A DNA stretch of 64,000 bases. It comes from Algoriphagus boritolerans DSM 17298 = JCM 18970 (lineage in GTDB: Bacteria > Bacteroidota > Bacteroidia > Cytophagales > Cyclobacteriaceae). Of this stretch, positions 26,541 through 35,613 are shown one piece after another. The DNA lies in contig NZ_FNVR01000008.1 of NCBI RefSeq assembly GCF_900108085.1, positions 1 to 64,000 on the forward strand. Reading direction: 5' to 3'. Within the stretch, counting starts at the first letter, position 1. The number at the start of each line of letters is the position of its first letter. Position numbers and translations under genes: made by a program. The notes beneath the pieces are model-generated. The model had not been told where the DNA came from. It did no database searches and worked only from the letters and a program-made list of their open reading frames with translations.

Positions 26541-27499
26541 CCTTTTACACCTTTTTTGAAAAGCTCATAAATAAATCCCAATCCATAACCGCTCAGCTGA
26601 AGAATGGAGGTCAATAGCGCTAAATCTCCGACTAAAATGGACTTATACCTCCAGCTTGCCTGGTAAATAACCAATGCAGCCCAGGTCCCAAAAATCAGCA
26701 AATGAGGAATAATTAAAACGCGAAAAAAAAGCGCATTCACACTAATCGATATCAAGAAAATCAGAAAAAATGTGGGCATCCAATGGACCAATTTGATGGC
26801 TTTTGGGTGGTATCTTGAGACATTAACCCGGTTTCTACCAAACGAAAAGGCCTGTTTTACAAAAGACTTAATCGTATTTTTTCGTTTATGATAGACATAA
26901 GCTTCTTCAACCAATTCCAGTTTAAAACCCGCTTCTTTTATCCGAATACTCCACTCGATATCTTCTCCTCTATTGGGATCAACAAATCCCCCCAAGGATT
27001 CAAACACTTTCCTTGAAACCCCCATATTGAATCCTCTAGCTTGGTACTTGGAAGGATCTTTTAACTTGCCCCGGATTCCGCCTGTGGTCCAAAAAGAAGT
27101 CATCGCGAAATCCATTGCCTTTTGAAGATTGGAAAAATCTGGAGCAGCTGCATCAGGACCACCAAAGGCATCCAGTTTCCTTGAAATAATTGCACTTTCC
27201 AAAACCAGTAAATAATCTTTAGGAAGAATAACATCAGAATCCAAAATCACAAAAAAATCTCCTTTGGCCTGAGTCATCCCAAAATTCCTTGCGAATCCTT
27301 GTCCTTGATTTTCCTGGAAAAAATAGCGGATAATTAAATCTGATTTAAACTTCGATGCCACCAGATCGGCTTTAAGAGTGGATCCATCTTCAATCAAAAT
27401 GACCTCAAAATCCTTACAGGATTGGTCTACCAAACTTGTCAAAAGCTCAAAAACCTCTAATGGCCGATTGAAAATTGGTATGATGACAGAAAAAAACAT
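26537..27499 (-). CDS. family 2 glycosyltransferase with C-terminal membrane helices
   Basis: A 320-residue protein starting MFFSVIIPIFNRPLEVFELL. The GT-A fold has DxD-like LDSDVILP and the acceptor-site region RGEDIEWSIRIKEAGF. Three hydrophobic helices occupy residues ~230-310. It transfers a sugar from an NDP-sugar to a lipid or surface polymer. Its ATG shares one base with the stop of the preceding glycosyltransferase gene, so the two are translationally coupled. Last gene of the five-gene minus-strand operon that begins with the dihydroorotase homologue. Confidence 0.85.
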   Translation of the reverse strand: MFFSVIIPIFNRPLEVFELLTSLVDQSCKDFEVILIEDGSTLKADLVASKFKSDLIIRYFFQENQGQGFARNFGMTQAKGDFFVILDSDVILPKDYLLVLESAIISRKLDAFGGPDAAAPDFSNLQKAMDFAMTSFWTTGGIRGKLKDPSKYQARGFNMGVSRKVFESLGGFVDPNRGEDIEWSIRIKEAGFKLELVEEAYVYHKRKNTIKSFVKQAFSFGRNRVNVSRYHPKAIKLVHWMPTFFLIFLISISVNALFFRVLIIPHLLIFGTWAALVIYQASWRYKSILVGDLALLTSILQLSGYGLGFIYELFKKGVKG

Positions 27500-28461
27500 C
27501 AGAAATCAAAGTTGACCTCTTCATCGATTTTGTATTCGATTTCTTTAGACTGATTGGAAGTCATCAATTCTGCAATAAAGCCAGTAACGAAAAGCTGAAC
27601 ACCGATAATCAGCGCAACCAATGCAAGGAAAAATAAGGGTTGATCTACTATTTCACGCACTTTGAGCCCTTTACTCAAGCTATAGATTTTCTCAAAAATC
27701 AACCAGGCAGTAATCCCAAATCCGGACAAAAAGGAAAGTGTTCCCAATAATCCAAAAAAATGCATCGGCTTTTTCTTGTACCGGTGCACAAAAGACACCG
27801 TAATCAAATCCAAAAATCCATTCAGGAACCGCTCAAAACCGAACTTAGAATAGCCATATTTCCGAGGTTGGTGTTGGACTATCTTTTCACCGATCTTTCC
27901 ATATCCATTCCATTTAGCCAACAGGGGGATATAACGGTGCATTTCGCCATAAACCTGAATATTTTTTACCACCTTATTTCGGTAAGCCTTCAGGCCACAG
28001 TTGAAATCATGCAATTGGATCCCGGAGATCCACCGAGTCACTCCATTAAAAAATTTGGAAGGAATTGTTTTTGAAATTGGGTCGTGTCGCTCTTTTTTCC
28101 AACCTGAGACCACATCCAAACCACCAACAGTAATCATATCATACAATCCGGGAATCTCATCCGGGCTATCCTGCAAGTCAGCGTCCATAGTGATCACCAC
28201 ATCCCCGACTGCACGTCGAAAGCCTGCATCCAAGGCGGCGGACTTCCCGAAATTGCGTGTAAAATTCAGGCCCTTTAATGAATTATTTTTAGTAGTAAGC
28301 CCTTGTATCACTTCCCAAGAGCGATCTGTACTGCCATCATTGATGAGGATCACCTCATAAGAAAAGCCGTGTGTATTCATCACACGGCCTATCCACTGAG
28401 CTAACTCTGGTATTGATTCTTCCTCGTTGAAAACAGGAACAACTACGGAAATCTGGATCAT
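27499..28461 (-). CDS. family 2 glycosyltransferase, DPM1/GtrB-like
   Basis: A 320-residue protein with the GT2 core ISVVVPVFNEEESIPELAQ, NDGSTDRSWEVI and the metal-binding TMDADLQDSPDEIP. Two membrane helices lie at about residues 230-255 and 270-295. This is the polyprenyl-phosphate glucosyl/mannosyl transferase layout: it charges undecaprenyl phosphate with a sugar, which a second enzyme then uses. The neighbouring GT2 gene could be that user, an inference from coupling only. It follows the DUF4199 gene by 3 bp. Confidence 0.88.
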   Translation of the reverse strand: MIQISVVVPVFNEEESIPELAQWIGRVMNTHGFSYEVILINDGSTDRSWEVIQGLTTKNNSLKGLNFTRNFGKSAALDAGFRRAVGDVVITMDADLQDSPDEIPGLYDMITVGGLDVVSGWKKERHDPISKTIPSKFFNGVTRWISGIQLHDFNCGLKAYRNKVVKNIQVYGEMHRYIPLLAKWNGYGKIGEKIVQHQPRKYGYSKFGFERFLNGFLDLITVSFVHRYKKKPMHFFGLLGTLSFLSGFGITAWLIFEKIYSLSKGLKVREIVDQPLFFLALVALIIGVQLFVTGFIAELMTSNQSKEIEYKIDEEVNFDF

Positions 28462-28464
28462 AGA

Positions 28465-29013
28465 TTAATAATCTAGCGATTTATCGCGCTTTTTAAGAAT
28501 AGCAGCCAAAATTAAAGCAATGACAGCGTATCCAATTAGTGCAAAACCAAAGTTCTTCACTTGGCCCCCAATTGTAAAGCTCGATGCAGTACTGTTTCTG
28601 ATTTCGTCCAATGTATCAGGTGGAAGGGAGTCAGGATTTTGACCCAAACTTTCCATCATTTTGATTGAATTTTCAAAGGTTATATCTGCTAAAACCTGAG
28701 GTAAAGATGGATCAATTACTTGGAAAAGAAGGATCTGACCGACTAATGAAACAATTCCTGAGATTAAGATTGAAATGAAACTGAAATTAAACGCAGTTCC
28801 GAAACTCATAAAACCACCGAGTTCAGTTCGATATTCTTTCCCAAAATAGATAATCAAGGCAAAGAAAATCACTAATGCTATTAATGCAAACCAACCAGAC
28901 GCCAATAAACCAGCATCAATAAAATAGGCAATGTAAGTGACGGCTAAAGCTACAAGGCCCATAGTTAGACCTGGTTTTATTGCCGCTTGCATGGGTGTTT
29001 GTTGTTCTTCCAT
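28465..29013 (-). CDS. DUF4199 family membrane protein
   Basis: A 182-residue protein with four membrane helices and a ~55-residue loop between helices three and four. The motif YRTELGGFMSFGTAFNFSF matches the DUF4199 core. Function unknown. A paralogue lies directly upstream (8 bp), and both are wedged between the dihydroorotase homologue and two glycosyltransferases, suggesting an envelope-related role. Confidence 0.78.
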   Translation of the reverse strand: MEEQQTPMQAAIKPGLTMGLVALAVTYIAYFIDAGLLASGWFALIALVIFFALIIYFGKEYRTELGGFMSFGTAFNFSFISILISGIVSLVGQILLFQVIDPSLPQVLADITFENSIKMMESLGQNPDSLPPDTLDEIRNSTASSFTIGGQVKNFGFALIGYAVIALILAAILKKRDKSLDY

Positions 29014-29020
29014 AAAAGAA

Positions 29021-29533
29021 TTAGTTAGGGTTTTTCCTTAAAATTATTGAAATAATGATACTAAAAAACATTCCAGGGATGATTTTCCAAAGGCCGTCAT
29101 TTACTGCCACGTTCCAAGGAGTAAGATTTTTCATGCTTTCCTCTGTCGCAAAAAATGAATTTTCACCCACCTGAGCGATGATCAGTTGGCGATTTTCTAT
29201 GAGGAGATCGAGCTTTTGTTTTCTTATCACTTCAAATAATTCGGGAGAGAATTGAAGGACAAGCCAAATTCCAACTATTGACAAAATCCCGATGATCCCA
29301 TAAGTAACGAATCCCACGGTCATTCCTTCTGCAAAAGAAAGAAAGCCTGAATTTGAATATTCTTTATAGAATTTGATCGACAAATAAATGGAAACGGGAA
29401 CCAGAAAATATCCAAAAATCAGGTTAAGGTTAGTCGGATCGGGGTTTAAAAATGACAAGCTATAGAATGAGAGGACACTTAAAACTCCACCAAGCCCTCC
29501 AAATTTATACGCCGTTGAAAGATATTTATTCAT
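29021..29533 (-). CDS. DUF4199 family membrane protein
   Basis: A 170-residue protein with four helices and YKEYSNSGFLSFAEGMTVGF, equivalent to the core motif of the adjacent DUF4199 protein. The two probably arose by duplication. Its start overlaps the end of the dihydroorotase-homologue gene by 8 bp, so it is translationally coupled to it. Function unknown. Confidence 0.75.
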   Translation of the reverse strand: MNKYLSTAYKFGGLGGVLSVLSFYSLSFLNPDPTNLNLIFGYFLVPVSIYLSIKFYKEYSNSGFLSFAEGMTVGFVTYGIIGILSIVGIWLVLQFSPELFEVIRKQKLDLLIENRQLIIAQVGENSFFATEESMKNLTPWNVAVNDGLWKIIPGMFFSIIISIILRKNPN

Positions 29534-30767
29534 CTATCTTTATCAATTGGCCCTTTTGAACCACAAACTTCACTTTCCCTTTAAGTTCATTACCAAACCA
29601 AGGATTATTTGAGGAAAGAGATCTGTTCGTTTTTTCATTGTATACCCATTTTTCATTCGGATCAAAAATTGTCAGGGATTCACTCCGCGCACCAACTATC
29701 CGTTCAGGTCCACTCGTGATTTTTTCAATCAAAAGTTCCCAACCCAGTTCATCGGAAAGTTTTACCATTGCGGGAAGGAAAGTTTGCAATCCAGCCATCC
29801 CAAATGCGGCCAAATCAAACTCTGCAAATTTAGAATCAAAATCTTGAGGCTGATGGTTAGAAACTATGGCATCAATCGTCCCATCTTTTAGTCCTTCTAT
29901 TAGTGCACTTCTGTCCTCAATTCCTCTAAAAGGAGGTTTTACTTTGTAGTTAGAATCAAATGTCATCAAATCAGAATCAGAAAAAATCAATTGATAAATT
30001 GAACTATCAGCTGTGACATTAAGCCCTTCCTTTTTTGCATTTCTGATTAATTCAACCCCCTTTGCCGTATTGATAGTCTGAAAGTGTACACGACCTCCAG
30101 TATACCTAAGAATCTCCAAGTTTCGCTGAATAGCTATATCCTCGGCAAGATTAGGGAGCCCCTTCATTCCCAATCGAGTTGAGATAACATCCTCATGCAT
30201 TTGTCCAAAAATCGCTAAAAGCGGATCATAAGCATGATCAAATAAAACACCGTCAAACTTCTGAAGATATTGCAAGATCTTCATATATCGGTCAGAATTG
30301 GATAAGGTCTTCGTTCCATCTCCAAAAAATCGAAGACCGGATTGGTAATGCATATCCAAAATCTCTGTAAGATCTTCCCCTTGTGAATTCTTGGTCACTG
30401 CACCCATGACTATTAATTCTGAAGCATGAGGTTTTGCTTTATTCAGCACAAAATCAACTTCATTTTTTGATTGGATGACCGGGTTGGTATTGGGCATGAT
30501 TAGAGCCTGAACAAATCCACTTGCAGTTAAAGACTGACAAAGGCTTTCAACCGTTTCCCTGTATTCTTCACCTGGTTCTCCCAGACCACAGCGGAGGTCT
30601 ATCCACCCTTTGGAAGCTAAAAAATCTGAGCAATCGATTACCTCTTCAAAATCGGTAGAGTTTGGTTTAGAGGCCTTACCAACTGACCCGTTTTCAAATG
30701 AATAATCCGAGGGTCCTAAAATCCTACCATCTTGAATTAATCTGAGGTCTCTTAGTACTATTGCCAT
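29526..30767 (-). CDS. dihydroorotase homologue lacking the catalytic metal ligands
   Basis: A 413-residue amidohydrolase of the dihydroorotase family by overall similarity (GEPGEEYRETVESL, ALIMPNTNPVIQSKNEVDFV, AEDIAIQRNLEILRYTGGRVHFQTINTAKGVELI). The hallmark metal motif DxHVHxR is replaced by DLRCGLGEPG, the conserved His pair regions by FQTIN and SSIYQL, and the DHAPH loop by SNHQPQ. All metal ligands are gone, so catalysis is not expected. Non-catalytic dihydroorotase homologues can act as structural partners of aspartate transcarbamoylase; whether this one does is unknown. First gene of the operon. Confidence 0.85.
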   Translation of the reverse strand: MAIVLRDLRLIQDGRILGPSDYSFENGSVGKASKPNSTDFEEVIDCSDFLASKGWIDLRCGLGEPGEEYRETVESLCQSLTASGFVQALIMPNTNPVIQSKNEVDFVLNKAKPHASELIVMGAVTKNSQGEDLTEILDMHYQSGLRFFGDGTKTLSNSDRYMKILQYLQKFDGVLFDHAYDPLLAIFGQMHEDVISTRLGMKGLPNLAEDIAIQRNLEILRYTGGRVHFQTINTAKGVELIRNAKKEGLNVTADSSIYQLIFSDSDLMTFDSNYKVKPPFRGIEDRSALIEGLKDGTIDAIVSNHQPQDFDSKFAEFDLAAFGMAGLQTFLPAMVKLSDELGWELLIEKITSGPERIVGARSESLTIFDPNEKWVYNEKTNRSLSSNNPWFGNELKGKVKFVVQKGQLIKIDE

Positions 30768-30860
30768 CCATCTAAGTTTTGCTGCAAAAGTGCAACATTA
30801 ATGTAGAAAAAGAAAAGTCTATGGATAATTCCTCTCCCAAAATTCAAGCATAGGCAATAA

Positions 30861-30926
30861 ATTCTAATCCCAAAAACTCATTTGATTCGATTGACTTCTC
30901 CTTTAATCCGGAATAGGGATTAGAAT
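30861..30926. repeat. spaced inverted repeat
   Basis: Perfect 11-bp arms ATTCTAATCCC / GGGATTAGAAT, separated by 44 bp, in the gap upstream of the dihydroorotase-homologue operon. Could be a regulatory site or the relic of a mobile element. Confidence 0.4.
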
Positions 30927-31057
30927 TCCTATCCCAAGCTTAAAATGCTTCAAAATCAATCGCTTCACTGCATTTAAAGCATTCCCCAGCACGTTGCTAT
31001 ACCTCATTCGTTAAATACTTGATTTTTTTAAATTTTAAACGCTCGTCACGGACTCTA

Positions 31058-31306
31058 ATGCAAAATCCGATAAAACATTGCCGGTCTTTAGCATTATTCA
31101 GCTCCAAAACTAAGAAATACTACTTTATATCTACTGATAACCTTGACGGAAGATTGAAACATCACAATGCAAGGCTTACTCCTTCTAGGAAATCTGGTGT
31201 GCCGTTTTGGGAAATTAAATCTATAGAAACACTAACTGACAGGACTTCTGCATTAAAACGCAAACTTGAAATCAGAAAGAAAAAAAGTCGAAATTATATC
31301 GAATAG
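31058..31306 (+). pseudogene. degenerate GIY-YIG nuclease domain protein
   Basis: 82 residues from ATG at 31058. The stretch YYFISTDNLDGRLKHHN and the C-terminus SALKRKLEIRKKKSRNYIE match UvrC/URI-type GIY-YIG domains, where YIGxTxDLxRRLxEHN is expected. The first motif (GIY) is not recognisable, and the YIG glycine is replaced by Ser, so activity is doubtful. Such single-domain nucleases are common, repeatedly inserted genes in Bacteroidota. A structured element follows it. Confidence 0.55.
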
Positions 31307-31337
31307 TTGATCTGCTTCCCGTAATTCTATGGGACTA

Positions 31338-31437
31338 GTGCGTCCCGCTAAAAAGCGGGAAGGTTCAAGAAACTCTTCGGGACTGGCTACCTCTTCGAAT
31401 CCCGGCGAACCGGAAGGTAAGGGTTACCTTTTGGTTT
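31338..31437 (+). repeat. structured element downstream of the GIY-YIG gene
   Basis: Two hairpins: TCCCGCT-aaaa-AGCGGGA (31343-31360), and a 13-bp stem with two G.T pairs, AACCGGAAGGTAA / TTACCTTTTGGTT (31408-31436). GC-rich compared with its surroundings. It probably belongs to the mobile or gene-linked unit of the degenerate nuclease. The rest of the 500-bp gap to the next gene is AT-rich apart from a palindrome near 31660. Confidence 0.5.
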
Positions 31438-31641
31438 ATAGGTAGTTATCAGTCTTCATGGTATAAAAGCATTTTCATCAAATCTGTAATTTATTTACAT
31501 TTCATTAAGTCCAAAATCAAAATCTTCTTCTAGCTTAAGTCCTTATTGTTTTTTTTTCGTTACATTTTATTTACATTAATATTCATTTGATTCTCTAAAG
31601 TGAATAGAATTTTTTCGGAGAAAATTAAACATATCCAAGAA

Positions 31642-31675
31642 ACTGAATTTCATAATATACATTATGAAATTCAGT
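31642..31675. repeat. 34-bp palindrome upstream of a T9SS cargo gene
   Basis: Perfect 15-bp arms ACTGAATTTCATAAT / ATTATGAAATTCAGT around a 4-base centre. It lies about 130 bp before the downstream start codon and has no T run, so an operator or mRNA hairpin is more likely than a terminator. Confidence 0.55.
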
Positions 31676-31806
31676 ACAATTAAGATCTAAAAAATTGTCC
31701 CATTCATTTAATTTACAGGGAATTCCACTTTTAAAATTCATCCAATCTTTAGGCTTAGATTCACTTCCATTTCATTCAATTCTTATTGATGAAATTGGGA
31801 AGCCCC

Positions 31807-33384
31807 ATGAAATTGGATTTAATCCTAAAGCGAATTATATCAATTGCTTTCTTTTTGGCAGCAATACTGGATCCCTATTTACTCCTCGCCAGTTGCCCTC
31901 AAAATAACATTACAGTTACAGGCTTCCAATTAAGAAATCAAGATGGAAATCTGTTTAGCGTTACAGACGACTATGAACTAGGAGAAACTGTGACTGGAGA
32001 GCTTTGGGTGAATTTTGGAGGATCCACTACAAACGGCTACAATCTGTTCATGTTTTATGATGTAGTGGTCAATAAGGTATTGATAGCAGACGATCAGTAC
32101 GACTGTATCTATTCGGGACAACAGGTATTACTTAATGTCTGGGTGAAGGTTCGGGATTTTACCTGGAAGTGGGGTGATGTCATTGAAATCAAGGACATTT
32201 TTATGTATTGGGAGACTGGCACTGTCAAACCCGAAACAACCTGCATTGTCAGTACAAAAAGCAATATAAATTCTCAGTGCTATACCAATCCGGACGGATT
32301 TACTGCGGCAGTTCCGCTATTTCCCAAGTTTGACTTCGATTCCAATGGAATATGCAATACTACGATTCAATTTACAAGTGAAACAATCGGAGGAACTCCC
32401 CCATTTAACTATACTTTTTCGTGGGACTTCAACAACGACGGTGTTTTTGATTCCAACCTAGCCAATCCGGTTTATAATTTCCCAAGTACTGGTACATACC
32501 CGATTACACTACGCGTAGATGACGGCACATCAACTACCACTATTGTAAAGGACATCTTTATTGACCCCAATTTTGGGATTCAAGTGACTATTTTCCCGAC
32601 TAAAATAAACGACGAGTCAGGTATTATTTATGTGGAAAGTGTAACCGGCGGAACTGAGCCCTACACGTATTATTGGACAGGACCAGATGGATTCACCAGC
32701 ACTGATAAAGACATTTTTAATCTTGCCGATGGACTTTACCAACTCACGGTCACGGATGCAAATGGATGCCAGCAGACTGAAGAATACCTATTGGACATAG
32801 CTTCCGTTTTGAATTTGACATGGAAATCATTCGAGCTTACTTCCTCAAATGGCACTGTTAAATTAACTTGGGAAATGACCTCCGAAGCAGCTGGGGTGGA
32901 GTATGACATTCAGCGCAGTTTGGGAAATATAACTGATTTTTTCACTATAGGTACCGTATTGGGCCAGAAATCAAATGCGGATTCAAGCTCCTATGAATTT
33001 GTGGACCAAGGCCTACCTCGGACTCAGGAACGGTTTTATTATCGGATATTGAGAAAGATGCAGGGCTTAAATGACTTCAGCGAAGTGAAGATGATAGACA
33101 TACCCCTATTATCAACAAGGGATACCTGGCTGGTATACCCAAATCCATCATCCGGCGGGAATTTTAATCTTAACTTTAATGACCGACTTGAATCCAAGGA
33201 ATATCTGGTAACGCTTGATCTATTTGACGCTGGCAATTTTTCAAGAAAAGAAAGCATTCCGATCAGATCCGGACAAACGATTCAGCTCCAGGATATTTTT
33301 GGAACTTTGCCAAAAGGCATCATCATTCTAAAAATCCAAGATGGGAAACAAGTCAAAATTCTCAAACTTATCAATAACAACTGA
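31807..33384 (+). CDS. secreted PKD/SprB-repeat protein with T9SS sorting domain
   Basis: 525 residues from ATG at 31807, chosen because it sits before the basic region and signal helix (IISIAFFLAAILDPYLLLAS). A PKD domain (about residues 195-255) contains SWDFNNDGVFDSN and STGTYPITLRVDDG. A SprB-like repeat follows (about 280-325, with GGTEPYTYYWTGPDG and LTVTDANGC). The C-terminal type IX sorting domain (about 438-525) has VYPNPSSGGNFNL and ends LKLINNN. Predicted to be a surface-attached or secreted adhesin-like protein. Confidence 0.82.
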   Translation: MKLDLILKRIISIAFFLAAILDPYLLLASCPQNNITVTGFQLRNQDGNLFSVTDDYELGETVTGELWVNFGGSTTNGYNLFMFYDVVVNKVLIADDQYDCIYSGQQVLLNVWVKVRDFTWKWGDVIEIKDIFMYWETGTVKPETTCIVSTKSNINSQCYTNPDGFTAAVPLFPKFDFDSNGICNTTIQFTSETIGGTPPFNYTFSWDFNNDGVFDSNLANPVYNFPSTGTYPITLRVDDGTSTTTIVKDIFIDPNFGIQVTIFPTKINDESGIIYVESVTGGTEPYTYYWTGPDGFTSTDKDIFNLADGLYQLTVTDANGCQQTEEYLLDIASVLNLTWKSFELTSSNGTVKLTWEMTSEAAGVEYDIQRSLGNITDFFTIGTVLGQKSNADSSSYEFVDQGLPRTQERFYYRILRKMQGLNDFSEVKMIDIPLLSTRDTWLVYPNPSSGGNFNLNFNDRLESKEYLVTLDLFDAGNFSRKESIPIRSGQTIQLQDIFGTLPKGIIILKIQDGKQVKILKLINNN

Positions 33385-33454
33385 GGCTTACTTGTATTCA
33401 ATTTAGGGTTAAAGTTGATTTTCTTTTTTAATTTCAACCCCAGCTTAAATCAAC

Positions 33455-33880
33455 ATGCTTAGCCAAAAAACCTTACTTGGTTTCCTGATGAGTTTCCTTC
33501 TCACGGGTTGTTCTTGCGATCCTGAAGACTTAGCCCGTCTGGCTTTTAGCGGAATGGAGAATCTCATGGGTGAAGGATTTATTCCTTCTGAGGAAATTAG
33601 AGCTTTGGGGAAATTTCAGGGAATGAGTGTTAATCTCAGTCAGTCGACTGTTGAGGATTCCACTCAATCGACAATTTTCCTCAAATTGGAGAATGGTGAC
33701 CCGGCAGTTTTAAATTACCAAACGGACAATCTGGCAAGGAAATGTGCTGAGCTCTACCTCAGGGATTTTGAAAAGTCCTCCGATTACCAAATTATTACAG
33801 TCCAATTCATCCAAACTGATCCCGCCAATCCGGAAAACATGGCTATGCAGGAATATACCTTTGATGTAGCTGATTTCTAG
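33455..33880 (+). CDS. hypothetical lipoprotein
   Basis: A 141-residue protein with a type II signal peptide (GFLMSFLLTGCSCD, lipobox Cys). The mature part has no recognised domain. It lies 70 bp after the T9SS cargo gene and 51 bp before the HAD phosphatase gene on the same strand. Function unknown. Confidence 0.65.
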   Translation: MLSQKTLLGFLMSFLLTGCSCDPEDLARLAFSGMENLMGEGFIPSEEIRALGKFQGMSVNLSQSTVEDSTQSTIFLKLENGDPAVLNYQTDNLARKCAELYLRDFEKSSDYQIITVQFIQTDPANPENMAMQEYTFDVADF

Positions 33881-33931
33881 TCCGAACGGTCTTAAACAGA
33901 AATTTTTCCAAAAGAATCTACTTTCTACTCA

Positions 33932-34768
33932 ATGAAAATCAAAGCCATTTGTTCCGATATCGACGGTACGCTGCTCAATTCTGAGCGCGACCTTTCTCCG
34001 AGATTGAAATCGGTCCTCTCCCAATTCCCCGAAGAAACTCCAATCATACTCGCCAGTTCAAGGATGCCGGATGCCATGCGACATTTGCTTAGAGACTTGA
34101 ACAGGCCAAGCGAACCTTTGATCGCCTACAATGGAGGATTTGTAATTAATAAATCCGGTGAAGTCATGGATTCGGTGGAAATTCCGCTGAGTTTGGTTGC
34201 AGGAATTTGGGAGTTGACCCGTAAAACTGAGCTACATGTCAGCTTATACCATGGAGAAAATTGGTATGAACCCAAAGAAGATTATTGGTCAAAGCGTGAA
34301 ATCCAAAACACCAAAGTAAACCCGACTTGGATGGCAGGTGATAAAGTATTGGATCGGTGGGCAAAAGAAAACCTCGGGGCTCACAAAGTCATGGTTATGG
34401 GCGACTCCAATGAAATCAGCTGGCTGTTTGGAGAATTGAATTTGGCCTACTCTTCCGAGCTGCACTTGTACCGATCCAAGGACACTTACATCGAGATCGC
34501 CCCACGAAAAATCTCGAAAGCAACTGCCCTAAAACTGGTATTGGAAACTCACTATGACTTCGGAATGGAAGACGTCATCGCCTTCGGAGACAATTACAAT
34601 GACATCGATCTAATTCAAAGTGTAGGTTGGGGCGTCGCTGTCGCAAATGCCCGACCTGAGGTCAAAGCTGTGGCAAAAGAAATTACCCTACATCACAAAG
34701 AAGACGGAGTTGCAGCTACGTTGGAAAGGATGAGAGCTGAAGGCAGAAAGCTGAAATCAGAAAGCTGA
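33932..34768 (+). CDS. Cof-type HAD phosphatase
   Basis: A 278-residue HAD subfamily IIB enzyme. Motif I is ICSDIDGTLLNSE, motif II includes ILASSRMPDAM, the Lys region is PRKISKATALKLVLE, and motif IV is VIAFGDNYNDIDLIQSVG. The family dephosphorylates sugar phosphates, FMN or similar small molecules in the cytoplasm; the substrate cannot be deduced. It converges on the DUF2461 gene. Confidence 0.87.
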   Translation: MKIKAICSDIDGTLLNSERDLSPRLKSVLSQFPEETPIILASSRMPDAMRHLLRDLNRPSEPLIAYNGGFVINKSGEVMDSVEIPLSLVAGIWELTRKTELHVSLYHGENWYEPKEDYWSKREIQNTKVNPTWMAGDKVLDRWAKENLGAHKVMVMGDSNEISWLFGELNLAYSSELHLYRSKDTYIEIAPRKISKATALKLVLETHYDFGMEDVIAFGDNYNDIDLIQSVGWGVAVANARPEVKAVAKEITLHHKEDGVAATLERMRAEGRKLKSES

Positions 34769-34800
34769 AAATTGGAGATTTTAGACTTCATAATTTCGTC

Positions 34801-35478
34801 TTACAAAAGTCCGCTTCCATCCTCCACTTCCTCAATGGCCTGCCTGAGAAAGTCATTGAAAGGTTTCATCCTGCGAAATCCGTCAAGCGCGAAGCTGAGA
34901 AATGCTCCTGACTCCACGGCTTTGTCCGATATCGGATGTGAAACTGTGAAACTTTTCAGCTTGAGGTATTCGATATAAGGATGATGAGCTTCATAATCAC
35001 GCGGGCTGGTTTTGAGTTTGTCGCCCTCGATAGATTTGAATAGCTTTTTGAATTCGGGGGCATTTTCAATTCGCTCCAGTTCGGCCCCACTGTAGTCGAT
35101 TTCTTTTCGGATCTTCTTCAGCGTATCGGCCTCAGGCATCCAAATGCCACCTGCCAAAAATGAGTTGCCGGGCTGAACCTGAAGGTAATAGCCCGGTCCG
35201 GAAGACTTTTTTCCTCCGGGGGAAAAATAAGCTCCGAAATTCGTTTTGTAGGGATCTTTATTGGCCGAAAACCGCACATCGCGATTTTGACGAAAGACAC
35301 AATCCTTGGGCTTGAATGAAGATAGTTCCGGTTCCATTTCTGTCATTTCCTTCAGCAAAACCGCCACGTCTTCCAAAAAACGCGCTTTGGTCTCCAGATA
35401 CCACTTTTTGTTGGCATCCATCCAGTCTTTGTGGTTGTTTTGAGCTAATGCTGAGAGAAAATCAAGGTAGGGGCGCAT
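34801..35478 (-). CDS. DUF2461 family protein
   Basis: A 225-residue protein typical of DUF2461: DFLSALAQNNHKDWMDANKKWY at the N-terminus, FRQNRDVRFSANKDPYKTNFGAYFSPGGK in the middle, and GGIWMPEADTLKKIRKEID. Cytoplasmic, soluble. Function unknown in the literature as far as I can tell. Single gene, convergent with the HAD phosphatase. Confidence 0.85.
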   Translation of the reverse strand: MRPYLDFLSALAQNNHKDWMDANKKWYLETKARFLEDVAVLLKEMTEMEPELSSFKPKDCVFRQNRDVRFSANKDPYKTNFGAYFSPGGKKSSGPGYYLQVQPGNSFLAGGIWMPEADTLKKIRKEIDYSGAELERIENAPEFKKLFKSIEGDKLKTSPRDYEAHHPYIEYLKLKSFTVSHPISDKAVESGAFLSFALDGFRRMKPFNDFLRQAIEEVEDGSGLL

Positions 35479-35613
35479 GTGTAAAGTCAGAAGGGTAAAG
35501 TTAGAAATCTAAAAGCAAAAATTTTGAGGATTAACAATGGGAACCTCGTGGGAGTTTTGAACTAAAAAAATTACCGCTCAGAAATTCAACGATTTAGAAC
35601 CTTTGGTTAACTT

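Noticed and set aside
31320-31440. tRNA-like words (GGTTCAAG, TTCGAATCCC) after the GIY-YIG remnant
   Set aside because: No acceptor stem or anticodon arm can be folded around them; the block folds as two simple hairpins instead.
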